In this document: in pieces, positions 49,778-58,383 of the stretch
How the letters are laid out: every line of letters starts with the position of its first letter
Numbering within the stretch: position 1 is the first letter of the stretch
Assembly (NCBI GenBank): GCA_003259005.1
Contig: QLII01000001.1
Span: 8,113,001 to 8,177,000, forward strand
DNA from: Spirosoma telluris
GTDB lineage: Bacteria > Bacteroidota > Bacteroidia > Cytophagales > Spirosomataceae
Length of the DNA: 64,000 nucleotides
Reading direction: 5' to 3'
Notes under the pieces: generated by a model
The model's input: the letters and a program-made list of their open reading frames with translations, nothing else
The model's database searches: none
Told to the model about the DNA's origin: nothing
Position numbers and translations under genes: made by a program

Positions 49778-50884
49778 CTAAAATTTGTTGGCTGTACGAA
49801 CACACCGAAAGCCTAGATTATTGCTGGCACTGGAGGTTTCGCCTTTACCGCGGCTACCTGCCTTGTAACGGATACAGTATTGGTCGCTGCACAGAAACGA
49901 GCCACCGCGCTGTACATGCTTTACCGTGCCCGGTTCATCAGGATCAAAGCTATCGTTAGGCCCTTTCGGATTAGCTATAGGGCTTTTCTGGTAATAATCG
50001 GGGCGGTATAGATCACTACACCATTCCCAGACATTCCCATCCATATCATACAATCCGTTGGGGTTAGCCGGAAAGGTTTTTACAGGTGCTGCTGTCCTGA
50101 AGCCATCGTCAAGCGTATTGTTGGTGGGGAACGAACCCTGAAAGATATTAGCCACCCATTTGCCGTTTGGTTTCAGATTATTACCCCAATAGTAGGTTGT
50201 GTTCTTACGACCGGACCGGGCTGCAAATTCCCACTCTGCTTCGGTCGGTAAGCGTTTGCCCGCCCATTTGGCATAGGCCGCAGCATCTTCATAGCAAACC
50301 TGCACAACCGGTTCATTGCCTTTGCCCACCAGATTACTTTGAGGACCTTGCGGATGCCGCCAGTTGGCACCCGCAACATACTGCCACCATTGCAGGGGAT
50401 TTTGCCGCGAAACCGGTTGACTTGGGGGCGTAAACACGGCCGAGCCAGGAACTAATTTATCGGCGGGTACGCCCGGATAATCAGCCGGATTTAGCGGGCG
50501 TTCGGCTACAGTACGATAGCCAGTAGCATTTACAAAGGCTTCAAACTGAGCATTGGTCACCTCATGCGTATCCATCCAAAAACTGGTCACCGTAACAGCA
50601 TGAATGGGTTTGGCATCTGAAAATTCAGTCGACCCCATCTGGAAGCTAGTGCCTTTAATCAAAACCATATCGGCCGTACTTTGCTCACGACTCACGGCTG
50701 AGATCAGGCTAGTTCGTAGGGCTACGGCTCTTGATGGAACCTTACACGTTGATCCTCCGCAGAGAGCAATCGACTTTTGCGGACTATGAGCAGGCTTTTT
50801 AGCCGGTATTCCGGTCTTGCTGATGAACGCCATACCGGCAAACAATAACGTAACAACAGGAATAACTGATCTGAATGATTTCAT
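49778..50884 (-). CDS. Formylglycine-generating enzyme (sulfatase-maturing, SUMF1/FGE)
   Basis: The ATG at 50884 is preferred over a GTG at 50896. The 368-residue protein has an N-terminal signal or anchor (about 5-22), then the FGE-sulfatase fold: FQMGSTEFSDAKPIHAVTVT, SFWMDTHEVTNAQFEAFV, AKWAGKRLPTEAEWEFAAR, YDMDGNVWEWCSDLY and RGGSFLCSDQYCIRYKAGSR. Cys332 and Cys337 stand where the two copper-binding catalytic cysteines of human FGE lie, so it is a true maturase rather than a non-catalytic relative. It would convert the active-site Cys of the seven local sulfatases to formylglycine using O2. Gene lies 12 bases after the desaturase gene. Confidence 0.92.
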   Translation of the reverse strand: MKSFRSVIPVVTLLFAGMAFISKTGIPAKKPAHSPQKSIALCGGSTCKVPSRAVALRTSLISAVSREQSTADMVLIKGTSFQMGSTEFSDAKPIHAVTVTSFWMDTHEVTNAQFEAFVNATGYRTVAERPLNPADYPGVPADKLVPGSAVFTPPSQPVSRQNPLQWWQYVAGANWRHPQGPQSNLVGKGNEPVVQVCYEDAAAYAKWAGKRLPTEAEWEFAARSGRKNTTYYWGNNLKPNGKWVANIFQGSFPTNNTLDDGFRTAAPVKTFPANPNGLYDMDGNVWEWCSDLYRPDYYQKSPIANPKGPNDSFDPDEPGTVKHVQRGGSFLCSDQYCIRYKAGSRGKGETSSASNNLGFRCVRTANKF

Positions 50885-50896
50885 AAGGCATATCAC

Positions 50897-51973
50897 TTAG
50901 GCACTCACCAATTCGGGGGTGGTCTCTACTTCATCGCCCACCTCAGGGCCATTGGCGGCTAATTCGCTACCTTCTTTCTTTGATTTGAAGATTGGCCACA
51001 GAAACTGGGCATACCATTCCTCCTCTTTATAGAATTTGATGCCATAGGAGCTTGGATACTGGCGGGTAATCAGCCCCGTACCGAAAATGACATCCCAGAG
51101 GAAAAACATATTGCCGAAGTTGCCTTTGTAGTTGCCAATTCCATCATCGGCACTGTCGGCATGGTGAGCGTGGTGCGTAGCGGGCGTAGAAATCAGCCGC
51201 TCCAGCACCCAAGCGATGGGGTGTAAAATCCGGTATTTGTAGAAAGGCTTATCCCAGGCGATACTGCTGTGGGCTGTCATGGTAATCAGACTCTTAATGG
51301 CCGTTACAAACAAGGCAGGATACCCTAATCCCAGGTAGATGAGCGTTGCAGTCAGGTAGGTTTGTGAAAAGAAGATCGTGTAAATGAAATTCTGCCGACT
51401 CGCCATCGCCATGCCCATATAGGGAGCCGAATGGTGCGTCCGGTGGAAGCGCCACATAAATGGAATCTGGTGGTGCAAGCGGTGATACCAGTACTGAGTC
51501 AGGTCATCGGCGACGGCAATCAGGAAGAAGCCACCCCAGAAAGGAACCCACGAAAACACGTTGGCAAATCCGGGTAACAGCGTTGGCAGGAGTGTCAGGC
51601 TGAAATAAGCAACCACTGGCGGCACCAGAAATTTGGGAGCCAAAAAGCAGACAATGTCAATTTTCCGTTCGGTGGGCGTCCATTTGTTGTCATAGAGCCC
51701 CAACGCAAACTCAAGTACGCCTAGCCCTAAGGCAAGGGCGATGAACCCCCAGGATTTCAGGTTTTTAAAAATGGGTTCCAGGAATTTCAGGAAGGCGGGG
51801 GCCGAAACATGAGCGTAATCCCTGACCGGATTTTTCCAGGGCGTTTCGCCTGTATACGTGAACCAAATCACAAGCGCTACAACTGGCAGAGCGTAGAGAA
51901 TAACGCTGATGAGCGCATCTCGGGTGAGCGTACCCCGGGTAATTTTCTTAGAAGAGGATTGATCGAAGGCCAT
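50897..51973 (-). CDS. Sterol desaturase/fatty acid hydroxylase superfamily membrane protein
   Basis: A 358-residue membrane protein with several helices and the histidine clusters of the di-iron hydroxylase family: WYHRLHHQIPFMWRFHRTHH, then ATHHAHHADSADDGIGNYKG. It is expected to insert or use O2 on a lipid C-H bond at the inner membrane. The substrate is not known; bacterial relatives act on sterol-like, carotenoid or sphingo-/fatty-acyl lipids. Tight spacing to the 40-residue peptide upstream (12 bases) and FGE downstream points to one transcript with the sulfatase locus. Why a lipid hydroxylase is there is unclear. Confidence 0.85.
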   Translation of the reverse strand: MAFDQSSSKKITRGTLTRDALISVILYALPVVALVIWFTYTGETPWKNPVRDYAHVSAPAFLKFLEPIFKNLKSWGFIALALGLGVLEFALGLYDNKWTPTERKIDIVCFLAPKFLVPPVVAYFSLTLLPTLLPGFANVFSWVPFWGGFFLIAVADDLTQYWYHRLHHQIPFMWRFHRTHHSAPYMGMAMASRQNFIYTIFFSQTYLTATLIYLGLGYPALFVTAIKSLITMTAHSSIAWDKPFYKYRILHPIAWVLERLISTPATHHAHHADSADDGIGNYKGNFGNMFFLWDVIFGTGLITRQYPSSYGIKFYKEEEWYAQFLWPIFKSKKEGSELAANGPEVGDEVETTPELVSA

Positions 51974-51984
51974 TGTTTAGTAAA

Positions 51985-52107
51985 TTACTTGATTATCAAT
52001 AATTTGATTAGAGAAAGGCCGCCACCCAGAATGGCAAGCGGGATAGCATAAATGAGGATACTTACCCCAATTTTCTTCGCCAGAATTTTCACATCTTGAG
52101 TTGCCAT
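51985..52107 (-). CDS. 40-residue single-helix membrane peptide
   Basis: A short frame starting at 52107 (MATQDVKILAKKIGVSILIY) that continues with a strongly hydrophobic stretch, AIPLAILGGGLSLIKLLIIK, and stops at 51985. It has charged N- and C-terminal ends around one transmembrane helix, a typical small membrane protein. It ends 12 bases before the desaturase ATG and appears to be the first gene of the operon. It may stabilise or regulate the desaturase. No homologue is known to me. Confidence 0.65.
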   Translation of the reverse strand: MATQDVKILAKKIGVSILIYAIPLAILGGGLSLIKLLIIK

Positions 52108-53365
52108 ACTAGTTTAGGGCGGCTATGTCATGCCGATTTTGGCTGATAGTGTCAGATAGCCTATAGGACTATCCTGTTTACAGATTGCCTTCGATTCTGT
52201 GGGTGGACAAATTCGTTCCTTTCAGATAGCTGCCAGCTGAAGAGCCTGCATTTCAAAAGCGGATAACTATCGTTTCAGAAACAGAATTTGCCACATACCA
52301 CAGAATCAAAAGCGACTCATGATCAGAGAATGAGCTTATTAAGTCAGATGATAAATTTTGCGTTAATCAAGTTTAATATTACTAGTCAAAGTATATAGAT
52401 TTTATATAGTAATTGACTGTAAAAAAAGTTTGTTGATGAAATGGTCTCATTGTGGACGAGTGCCGGAATAAATTCGTTTGGGAGCCACGGCTGAGTGAGG
52501 TTATAATCTCAACAGGCAATGGGTAGCAAGAGAGGAGAGACTTCTCTAGTGGAGCTACAACAGCAAAGTATAAAATGCATGTGCATAATGACGGTTATTT
52601 ATAAGTTCGAAAACTAGTACTAATCCAATATTGTGCTAGTTGAAACAAGCGTCAGCTAGTGCCTACTATTTGATCAGTATAAATAACAACTACTTTGCAG
52701 GTAGTACTTGTCAGATGCCTCAAAGGTAGGAATGATTAATTTAGAAAAACAAGAAATATTCGCAATATTTTTTTAAATATCCTCATATACAGTGTTTTAT
52801 GGATAAGAAAAATGTAATCTCTTACGGGATTTTTGAATTCGGTCTGGTTGAAAAAAAGTGAAGGATAAAAAAGTGAAGTCAGGTACTGGTTAATTCACCT
52901 GTGTTCAAGGTCATTTTTTAGTCTACACTCTTTTATAAATATTTTGTTTTTTTAGACCGTGCGGTACTTTAAAAAGGGCGTATATTCTATCGGGTTTTAG
53001 GGTTAGTCTTTCAATTCGATAAAATTTATATACTAATTTGGTGATTAACCTTGGCCCCCTTATAAAGAAAACTGTAGAACTGGTACTCAAAAATACGTAG
53101 CTCAGCGTAATACTGTTTGCTGGCCTCGCTGATACGAAGTATGTGTCGTATGAAGAGTTTGTGAAGGAGTTTAATGCAGATGTTAATCAGTTGTTGAACG
53201 AAACGACAAGTAAAGCATCCGTTAGGCAATCGGGCAAGTAAGTCTTCCTGTGAAAGACCAGAAATCAGGCTAACTACGGCAATAACAGCGCGGTTGACTG
53301 AACCTTTGTGAAATGGGTGACGTCTATTTATCAGCTTTACGATACCATTAATCAACAACGACGCT
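52108..53365. other. Long A/T-rich gene-poor region
   Basis: About 1.25 kb. The left end should contain the promoter of the sulfatase operon, but no clear TAnnTTTG box was recognised. The rest is A/T-rich with only one protein-like fragment (53101-53241). A 127-codon minus frame at 53026-53409 overlaps the start of the next gene and has no support. Confidence 0.5.
53101..53241 (+). pseudogene. C-terminal remnant of unknown protein
   Basis: Reading LFAGLADTKYVSYEEFVKEF then NADVNQLLNETTSKASVRQS before a stop at 53239-53241. Composition is like a real protein tail, but a stop (53098-53100) lies directly upstream and there is no start, so it is probably debris. Confidence 0.3.
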
Positions 53366-54468
53366 ATGAGATTTTTCCTGTTACTGTCTGGCTTTAGTTT
53401 CTGGATCAATATAGCCTTCTCCCAGTCGGCCAGGGTGGAGGGTTTCCTGTCGGCAAAATTTTCTGGAAAGCCGGTGCAGTTAACACTTATGAATTATGAA
53501 ACGCGGAAGGATAAGAAAGTTCAGGAAGTAGTTGTCGATGCGAAAGGGGCGTTTAAATTTACAATATCGCTGAAAGAACCGCTTATTTATACGATTAGTG
53601 TTGCAGATTCGGGCTTGGTGCAAGTCGTAGCCAAGCCAGGTGATGCCATCAATTTGCAGTTCAAAAAAGATGAAATCGTGTGCTCCGGCTCCCAAGACAC
53701 ACAATACCTGATCGATTATGAGCGTAACCGAAAGAACGTGTTTGCTAAATACCTGAAGCGTACCTATGATTCATCTGCAGTAGCAGTAAAAAGTGGTGAT
53801 AAGGCCCGAATTGAGTACTGGAACGTTGAGCACGAGAAAGCGTCTGAAAATTATAAAGCCGAGCTGGCTACCTGGGTCGAACAACCCTTCTTTATCAACT
53901 CGCTCGCTGCTGTTCATCACAGCATGCGATGGCATTCGGATAAGGACATTAAGTTGATGGACCAGATGGTGGCCATCTTTCAGAAAAAATACCCTAACAC
54001 TGAATTAACGCGCCAGCTTGTCAACAAAGCGACGGCCACCAAACGTATTGCGTTGGGAGCTATCGCGCCGGAATTTATTGCAAAGGATACGGCTGGCCAT
54101 GCTGTCGCTTTGAAAAATTATCGGGGAAATATACCTTAGTTGACTTCTGGGCTTCCTGGTGCGGACCGTGCCGACAGGAAAGCCCAACGCTGGTGCGGCT
54201 TTATACGAAGTACAAAGGCAAAGGATTTGCTATTGTAAGTGTGTCGATCGACACGGATAAGACCCGGTGGGAAAACGCCATCAAAAAAGATGGGTATACC
54301 TGGGAGAACGTGTCGGAGTTGGATGGCTATTCGGGATCAACGGCTGCTTTATACACGGTTACGGCCATACCCAACAGTTTTTTGCTTGATAAAGACGGAA
54401 AGATTATCGCCAAAAATCTGCGCGGGAAAAATCTGGAGGATAAATTAATTTCGCTTATGGGCCAGTAG
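53366..54468 (+). CDS. TlpA-like thiol-disulfide oxidoreductase (one frameshift)
   Basis: A signal peptide (MRFFLLLSGFSFWINIAFSQ) is followed by a DUF4369-type beta domain (ARVEGFLSAKFSGKPVQLTL; EVVVDAKGAFKFTISL) and a helical linker. The frame then breaks in the four-G run at 54123-54126; a fifth G gives NYRGKYTLVDFWASWCGPCR and joins the AhpC/TSA-like thioredoxin domain. WCGPC is the redox motif; SGSTAALYTVTAIPNSFLLD holds the cis-Pro, and the tail is complete. A periplasmic reductase, about 366 residues when joined. Stands alone, followed by a TPR protein. Confidence 0.87.
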
Positions 54469-54531
54469 TCAAAGTCAGAATCTGATTGTGAGCAACGAAA
54501 TCTAAAGCAACTCGTCTAAAAAAATACTGCC

Positions 54532-56229
54532 ATGAAAACCGTTTTGCTGCTTCTAATCGTGCCCCTTCTTTTAGCGGTCTCATTCGTTTTCACGACTGCG
54601 CCTAGCCAAGTATTAGAACAAAGCAATGGTATAGTCCTTTGCGGTGCCCCTGCGGATGGTTCTGTCAACCGAATGGAAAACGGGAAGTTTATGGTGCCTT
54701 TACCGGGATGGGGGAATTATTCTTACAAGATTTCAACCAGCCAGGATAGCGCTCAATTTTATTTTGATCAGGGCCTGACGTTGTATTACAGTTACCATAT
54801 GAAGGAGGCCATGGCTTCCTTTAAAGAAGCAGCCAGACTGGACCCTACGTGTCCGATGGCCTGGTGGGGGCAGGCATTGACGGGTGGGCCTTATTATAAT
54901 GCGGCCCATACGTACAAGGTTCCGGCAGACATGGCATCTATTCTGGCACGCATGAATGAACTGGTTTCACATGCCAGTCCGAAAGAAAAAAAACTGATCC
55001 AGGCGATGAATACCCGCTATTCAGCTGATCCGGCTGATTCGGAACGCAAACAGCTTAATCAGGCATATGCCTCCGCTCTTCGCTCCCTCATCGCCGAGTT
55101 TGATGATCCAGAAAGTAAGATGCTGTATGTGGACGCTGTCATGTTGATCCATGCCTGGGATTTCTGGAACACAGATGGTACTCCTAAAGCCTGGACCCCT
55201 GAAGTAACTGACCTAACAGAAGCTGTACTTAAACAATACCCAAATCATCCGGCGGCCCTGCATTACCAGATCCATCTAACCGAAGCGTCTTATCACCCGG
55301 AGGTGGCCCTGGCCAATGCCGATAAACTCAAAAATCAGCTTCCGGGCGTTGCGCATATGGTTCATATGGCGAGTCATGAATACCAGCGCAATGGACTTTA
55401 TGCCCAAGGGGTACTGGTCAACGACCTGGCCGATGCGAATTTGTTAACGTATGATTCGCTGGTAACACAATTGGGTTTGGTGAAACATTCTCCCCATTAC
55501 TTTGCGGTGCAAACCTATTGCGCCTTGAGTGGAGGTATGTATGAAACCGGCTTACGAGACGCCCTCCGCTGCCGCAGGTCGGTATCGCCGGTGGCCGAGA
55601 ATACCTATGATCAATATTTGTATATGCTTCCCTCGCTAACGTTGGTCAGAATGGGTAAATGGAAGGAAATTTTAGCCACAGAGCAACCTAATGACGCGTG
55701 GACCTATGCCGCCCTGCTTGATCATTTCTCAAGGGGAATGGCGTTAGTCGGGATCGGGCATCCCGAAGAAGCCCAAAAGCAATTACAACGACTTGGTGAA
55801 CGCTTAACCGATCCGATACTCGAAAAGCGACGTATTCCGTTTAATGCTCCGCTACCCGTGGCCCAAATTGCTTATCATATCCTAAACGCTTCTATTCTCT
55901 TTGCCGATAAAAAAAATGAGCAGGCTGTGGCCAGCCTTCAACAGGCGATCAGTATGGAAGATCGCTTGATCTATACCGAGCCTAATGACTGGCCCTTACC
56001 CGCCCGGCAGTTTTTAGGTGCTTATTTGCTTAAGCTGCACAAGGTGAAGGAGGCTGAAGCCGTATACCGGCAGGATTTAGTTCATCATCCGGGCAATGGC
56101 TGGTCGTTGGTAGGTCTTCATCAGGCGCTTAGCCTGCAAGGTAAGCGAACTGAACTGGCGAGGATTGAGGGAGGCTATGGATCCGCCTTTTCAAAAGCGG
56201 AGCATATTCCAGGGGCTTCAATTTATTAA
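54532..56229 (+). CDS. Exported TPR-repeat protein
   Basis: A 565-residue protein with N-terminal signal or anchor (MKTVLLLLIVPLLLAVSFVF). Mature part: QFYFDQGLTLYYSYHMKEAM, then ASFKEAARLDPTCPMAWWGQ as a first TPR pair, a His-rich centre (PNHPAALHYQIHLTEASYHP; GVAHMVHMASHEYQRNGLYA) and C-terminal TPRs (KEAEAVYRQDLVHHPGNGWS). It belongs to a family of secreted TPR proteins of unknown role. The His-rich centre could bind metal or be catalytic, which is speculation. It follows the TlpA-like gene on the same strand with a 63-base gap. Confidence 0.75.
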   Translation: MKTVLLLLIVPLLLAVSFVFTTAPSQVLEQSNGIVLCGAPADGSVNRMENGKFMVPLPGWGNYSYKISTSQDSAQFYFDQGLTLYYSYHMKEAMASFKEAARLDPTCPMAWWGQALTGGPYYNAAHTYKVPADMASILARMNELVSHASPKEKKLIQAMNTRYSADPADSERKQLNQAYASALRSLIAEFDDPESKMLYVDAVMLIHAWDFWNTDGTPKAWTPEVTDLTEAVLKQYPNHPAALHYQIHLTEASYHPEVALANADKLKNQLPGVAHMVHMASHEYQRNGLYAQGVLVNDLADANLLTYDSLVTQLGLVKHSPHYFAVQTYCALSGGMYETGLRDALRCRRSVSPVAENTYDQYLYMLPSLTLVRMGKWKEILATEQPNDAWTYAALLDHFSRGMALVGIGHPEEAQKQLQRLGERLTDPILEKRRIPFNAPLPVAQIAYHILNASILFADKKNEQAVASLQQAISMEDRLIYTEPNDWPLPARQFLGAYLLKLHKVKEAEAVYRQDLVHHPGNGWSLVGLHQALSLQGKRTELARIEGGYGSAFSKAEHIPGASIY

Positions 56230-56240
56230 GTACTTTTTTA

Positions 56241-56368
56241 TAAGTAATCACGCAGAATTAAGTTGAATTAGATTCTATTGATTCCTAGATTCTATTGTAA
56301 TGAAAATCAGTGAATTGATGCAATAGAATCCAAAGAATCAATAGAATCTAAATTTGCGCGATTGCTTA
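56241..56368. repeat. 128-bp palindromic repeat with 9-base units
   Basis: The left arm (56241-56297) reads TAAGTAATCACGCAGA, then TTAGATTCTATTGATTC and AGATTCTATTG. The right arm (56321-56368) is its complement (CAATAGAATCCAAAGAATCA, ATAGAATCTAA, GCGCGATTGCTTA). The inner part consists of repeated units of type AGAATCAAT, as in the elements at 1.4 and 15.4 kb. It sits directly after the TPR gene, between convergent genes. Confidence 0.75.
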
Positions 56369-56407
56369 GGTAGTTACGCAAAATTAGATTACATTATTTA
56401 CTGCCCG

Positions 56408-56484
56408 GTGTGACACCGATGGGGTCAGATATTTATAGCAAATAGGGCCTTTCCTATAAACATTTGACCCCATTGGGGTCACAC
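56408..56484. repeat. Imperfect palindrome with GTGTGAC ends
   Basis: GTGTGACACCGATGGGGTCA is complementary to the end GACCCCATTGGGGTCACAC with few mismatches, and the stem continues inward (TTTATAG/CTATAAA) for about 32 bp. Outer A/T-rich flanks (GCAAAATTA near 56377 and TAATTTTGC near 56500) are also inverted, so the whole element may be about 135 bp. It may terminate transcription from both convergent sides or be a separate repeat family. Confidence 0.7.
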
Positions 56485-56662
56485 AAAATAAAGTGAAGTT
56501 TAATTTTGCTTAAATACTAAGGTGCCCATTTATTACTAATCATCGGAAGTGCACAGTGTAACCGAAATATCCACTCACTTTGTGGTAACGATACTTCTGT
56601 TGTAACTATTAGACTTGGTCGTTCAGTCTACTGACTACGCCAGTGCCGTCTTTAGGTTAGCA

Positions 56663-57418
56663 CTACCCCATCGACATGCCGCCATCCACAATTAATTCGG
56701 CACCCACCACGAATGACGAATCGTCTGATGCGAAGAATAAGGCAACCCTGGCAATTTCCTCCGGTCGGCCGAAGCGACCAAGTGGTATAGCCTTAATAAT
56801 ACCCTGATTCATTTGGGTTAATTGCTGATCCGAAATGCCGAGTTTGGCAGCACTATGCAAAGACGTGTCGATTGGCCCCGGACTTATGGCGTTAACCCGA
56901 ATATGATGAGTGATGAGCTCAGTCGATAGATTTTTAGCCATCGTCAGTAAGGCCCCTTTCGTGGCTGCGTACACGCTGGCACCGGGTGCGCCAACGTGCG
57001 CATTGATAGACGTGTTTAAAATGATCGAACCGCCGTTTTTGAAAAAAGGCACAAGCGCCTGAATGGTGAAATACGCTCCTTTGACATTGGTGTTTACGCT
57101 TTCGTCAAAGATAGCTTCCGACATATTTTCGAAGGGGGCGAATTTGGCTACCCCGGCGTTGACAAACAGAATGTCAATACTGGAAAAGTTTGCCTGTACG
57201 AAGGCCGATAAATGGCCAGAATTGCCCGGAATACTGGCATCCCAGACAATGCTATACGCTTTTTCCCCCAGCTCAGCAGTAATTTGGTCCAGTAACTCCT
57301 GATTGCGTCCGGTGATCAGAACAGTGGCTCCCTCTGCGATAAATTCTTTGGCGGTTGCCAGGCCAATGCCACTGCTTCCGCCGGTAATGATGGCTACTTT
57401 ATTTTGAAGACGATTCAT
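56663..57418 (-). CDS. SDR-family oxidoreductase
   Basis: The ATG at 57418 (MNRLQNKVAIITGGSSGIGL) gives the usual 251-residue length; the longer frame from 57487 adds no domain. TGGSSGIG is the NAD(P)-binding glycine motif, FVNAGVAKF the NAG strand, and SIILNTSINAHVGAPGASVY with YAATK the catalytic Ser-Tyr-Lys. AISPGPIDTSLH and DDSSFVVGAELIVDGGMSMG complete a classical 3-oxoacyl-reductase-like enzyme. It is followed on the same strand by two alpha/beta-hydrolases, probably one operon. Substrate unknown. Confidence 0.9.
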   Translation of the reverse strand: MNRLQNKVAIITGGSSGIGLATAKEFIAEGATVLITGRNQELLDQITAELGEKAYSIVWDASIPGNSGHLSAFVQANFSSIDILFVNAGVAKFAPFENMSEAIFDESVNTNVKGAYFTIQALVPFFKNGGSIILNTSINAHVGAPGASVYAATKGALLTMAKNLSTELITHHIRVNAISPGPIDTSLHSAAKLGISDQQLTQMNQGIIKAIPLGRFGRPEEIARVALFFASDDSSFVVGAELIVDGGMSMG

Positions 57419-57516
57419 TTGGATCACCGTATGATTTATCTGTGCATGTTGGTCATCGAGGCCAATGGCTGCTTCTAAGGTTAGCATGATAGTAGGGGGG
57501 AAGGGTTAACGAGCGT

Positions 57517-58341
57517 TTATTGGGCTGGAACTTGTTTCGCAATGTCCTGAAGCAGAGCAGTCACCTCCGTTGGCATGGACAAGAATGGGCAATGACTACT
57601 GTTAAGCGTAGACACATTTTTAATTCCAGCTGCGGCCACCATTCGTTTCTGCAGATTTAGGCCTACTGCATGATCCTGCGCGGTATAGACGTAGTACTTG
57701 GATACTTTTCCAAAATTGGTGGCCGTCAGCGTAATCGGATTGGTGAAGGGAATAAAGGGTTCGGCCCGATAGTTATCGACCACCTGTTTTTTTACCGCAT
57801 CCGATCCGTCCTGAATGAAGATGGGCGCTAAATTCTCGGGTTTGATACCCAGGGTAAGCTGATCAGCAGAAGGGATTAAAGCTGGTCCCAGTTGCGAGGT
57901 GCTATCCGTAGAGGCTAGGGCCAGTAAAGATTGCCCATTTGCCGGTAAAAAGGCTCCTATGTAGACCAGTTTATCGATGCGATTAGGGATTTTTTCCGCC
58001 ACTGCCGATACAACCATCCCACCCATGCTATGCCCAACCAGAATTACATTTCCCGAGAGGGCATTGATCGCGGCTACGACCTTATCCCGGTATACATCCA
58101 TGGTTAATGTAGCGGGTGAGGTATTATCCGATCCATGACCGGGCAATTCGACTACTACCACGTTTTGGCCTTGCTGCACCAACTGATCTTTAACCGATTG
58201 CCAGGCATAGGGTGCCTGCCAGGCTCCATGTACCAGCACGAACGTTTTAGGAGTGGGGTCCACTGTGTCATTTTTTGCGCATGACATCAGGGTGAAAAAC
58301 AGGGATACAAATAGGAGTGCTGAGATGATTATTGTTTTCAT
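57517..58341 (-). CDS. Alpha/beta-hydrolase lipoprotein
   Basis: A 274-residue protein with signal MKTIIISALLFVSLFFTLMS and lipobox Cys, then the fold: TFVLVHGAWQAPYAWQSVKD, VVVVELPGHGSD and VILVGHSMGGMVVSAVAEKI with nucleophile GHSMG. TLNSSHCPFLSMP contains the His. It resembles salicylate esterase/hydroxynitrile-lyase-like or pheromone-shutdown-type small hydrolases. Periplasmic or outer-membrane anchored. 99 bases upstream of the SDR on the same strand. Confidence 0.88.
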   Translation of the reverse strand: MKTIIISALLFVSLFFTLMSCAKNDTVDPTPKTFVLVHGAWQAPYAWQSVKDQLVQQGQNVVVVELPGHGSDNTSPATLTMDVYRDKVVAAINALSGNVILVGHSMGGMVVSAVAEKIPNRIDKLVYIGAFLPANGQSLLALASTDSTSQLGPALIPSADQLTLGIKPENLAPIFIQDGSDAVKKQVVDNYRAEPFIPFTNPITLTATNFGKVSKYYVYTAQDHAVGLNLQKRMVAAAGIKNVSTLNSSHCPFLSMPTEVTALLQDIAKQVPAQ

Positions 58342-58383
58342 GGCGATTGATTGTTTAGTAATTGGGAGAAAGAGAGAGATTGG

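Noticed and set aside
53026..53409. 127-codon minus-strand frame
   Set aside because: It overlaps the start of the TlpA-like gene antisense, and the opposite strand has a more protein-like fragment.
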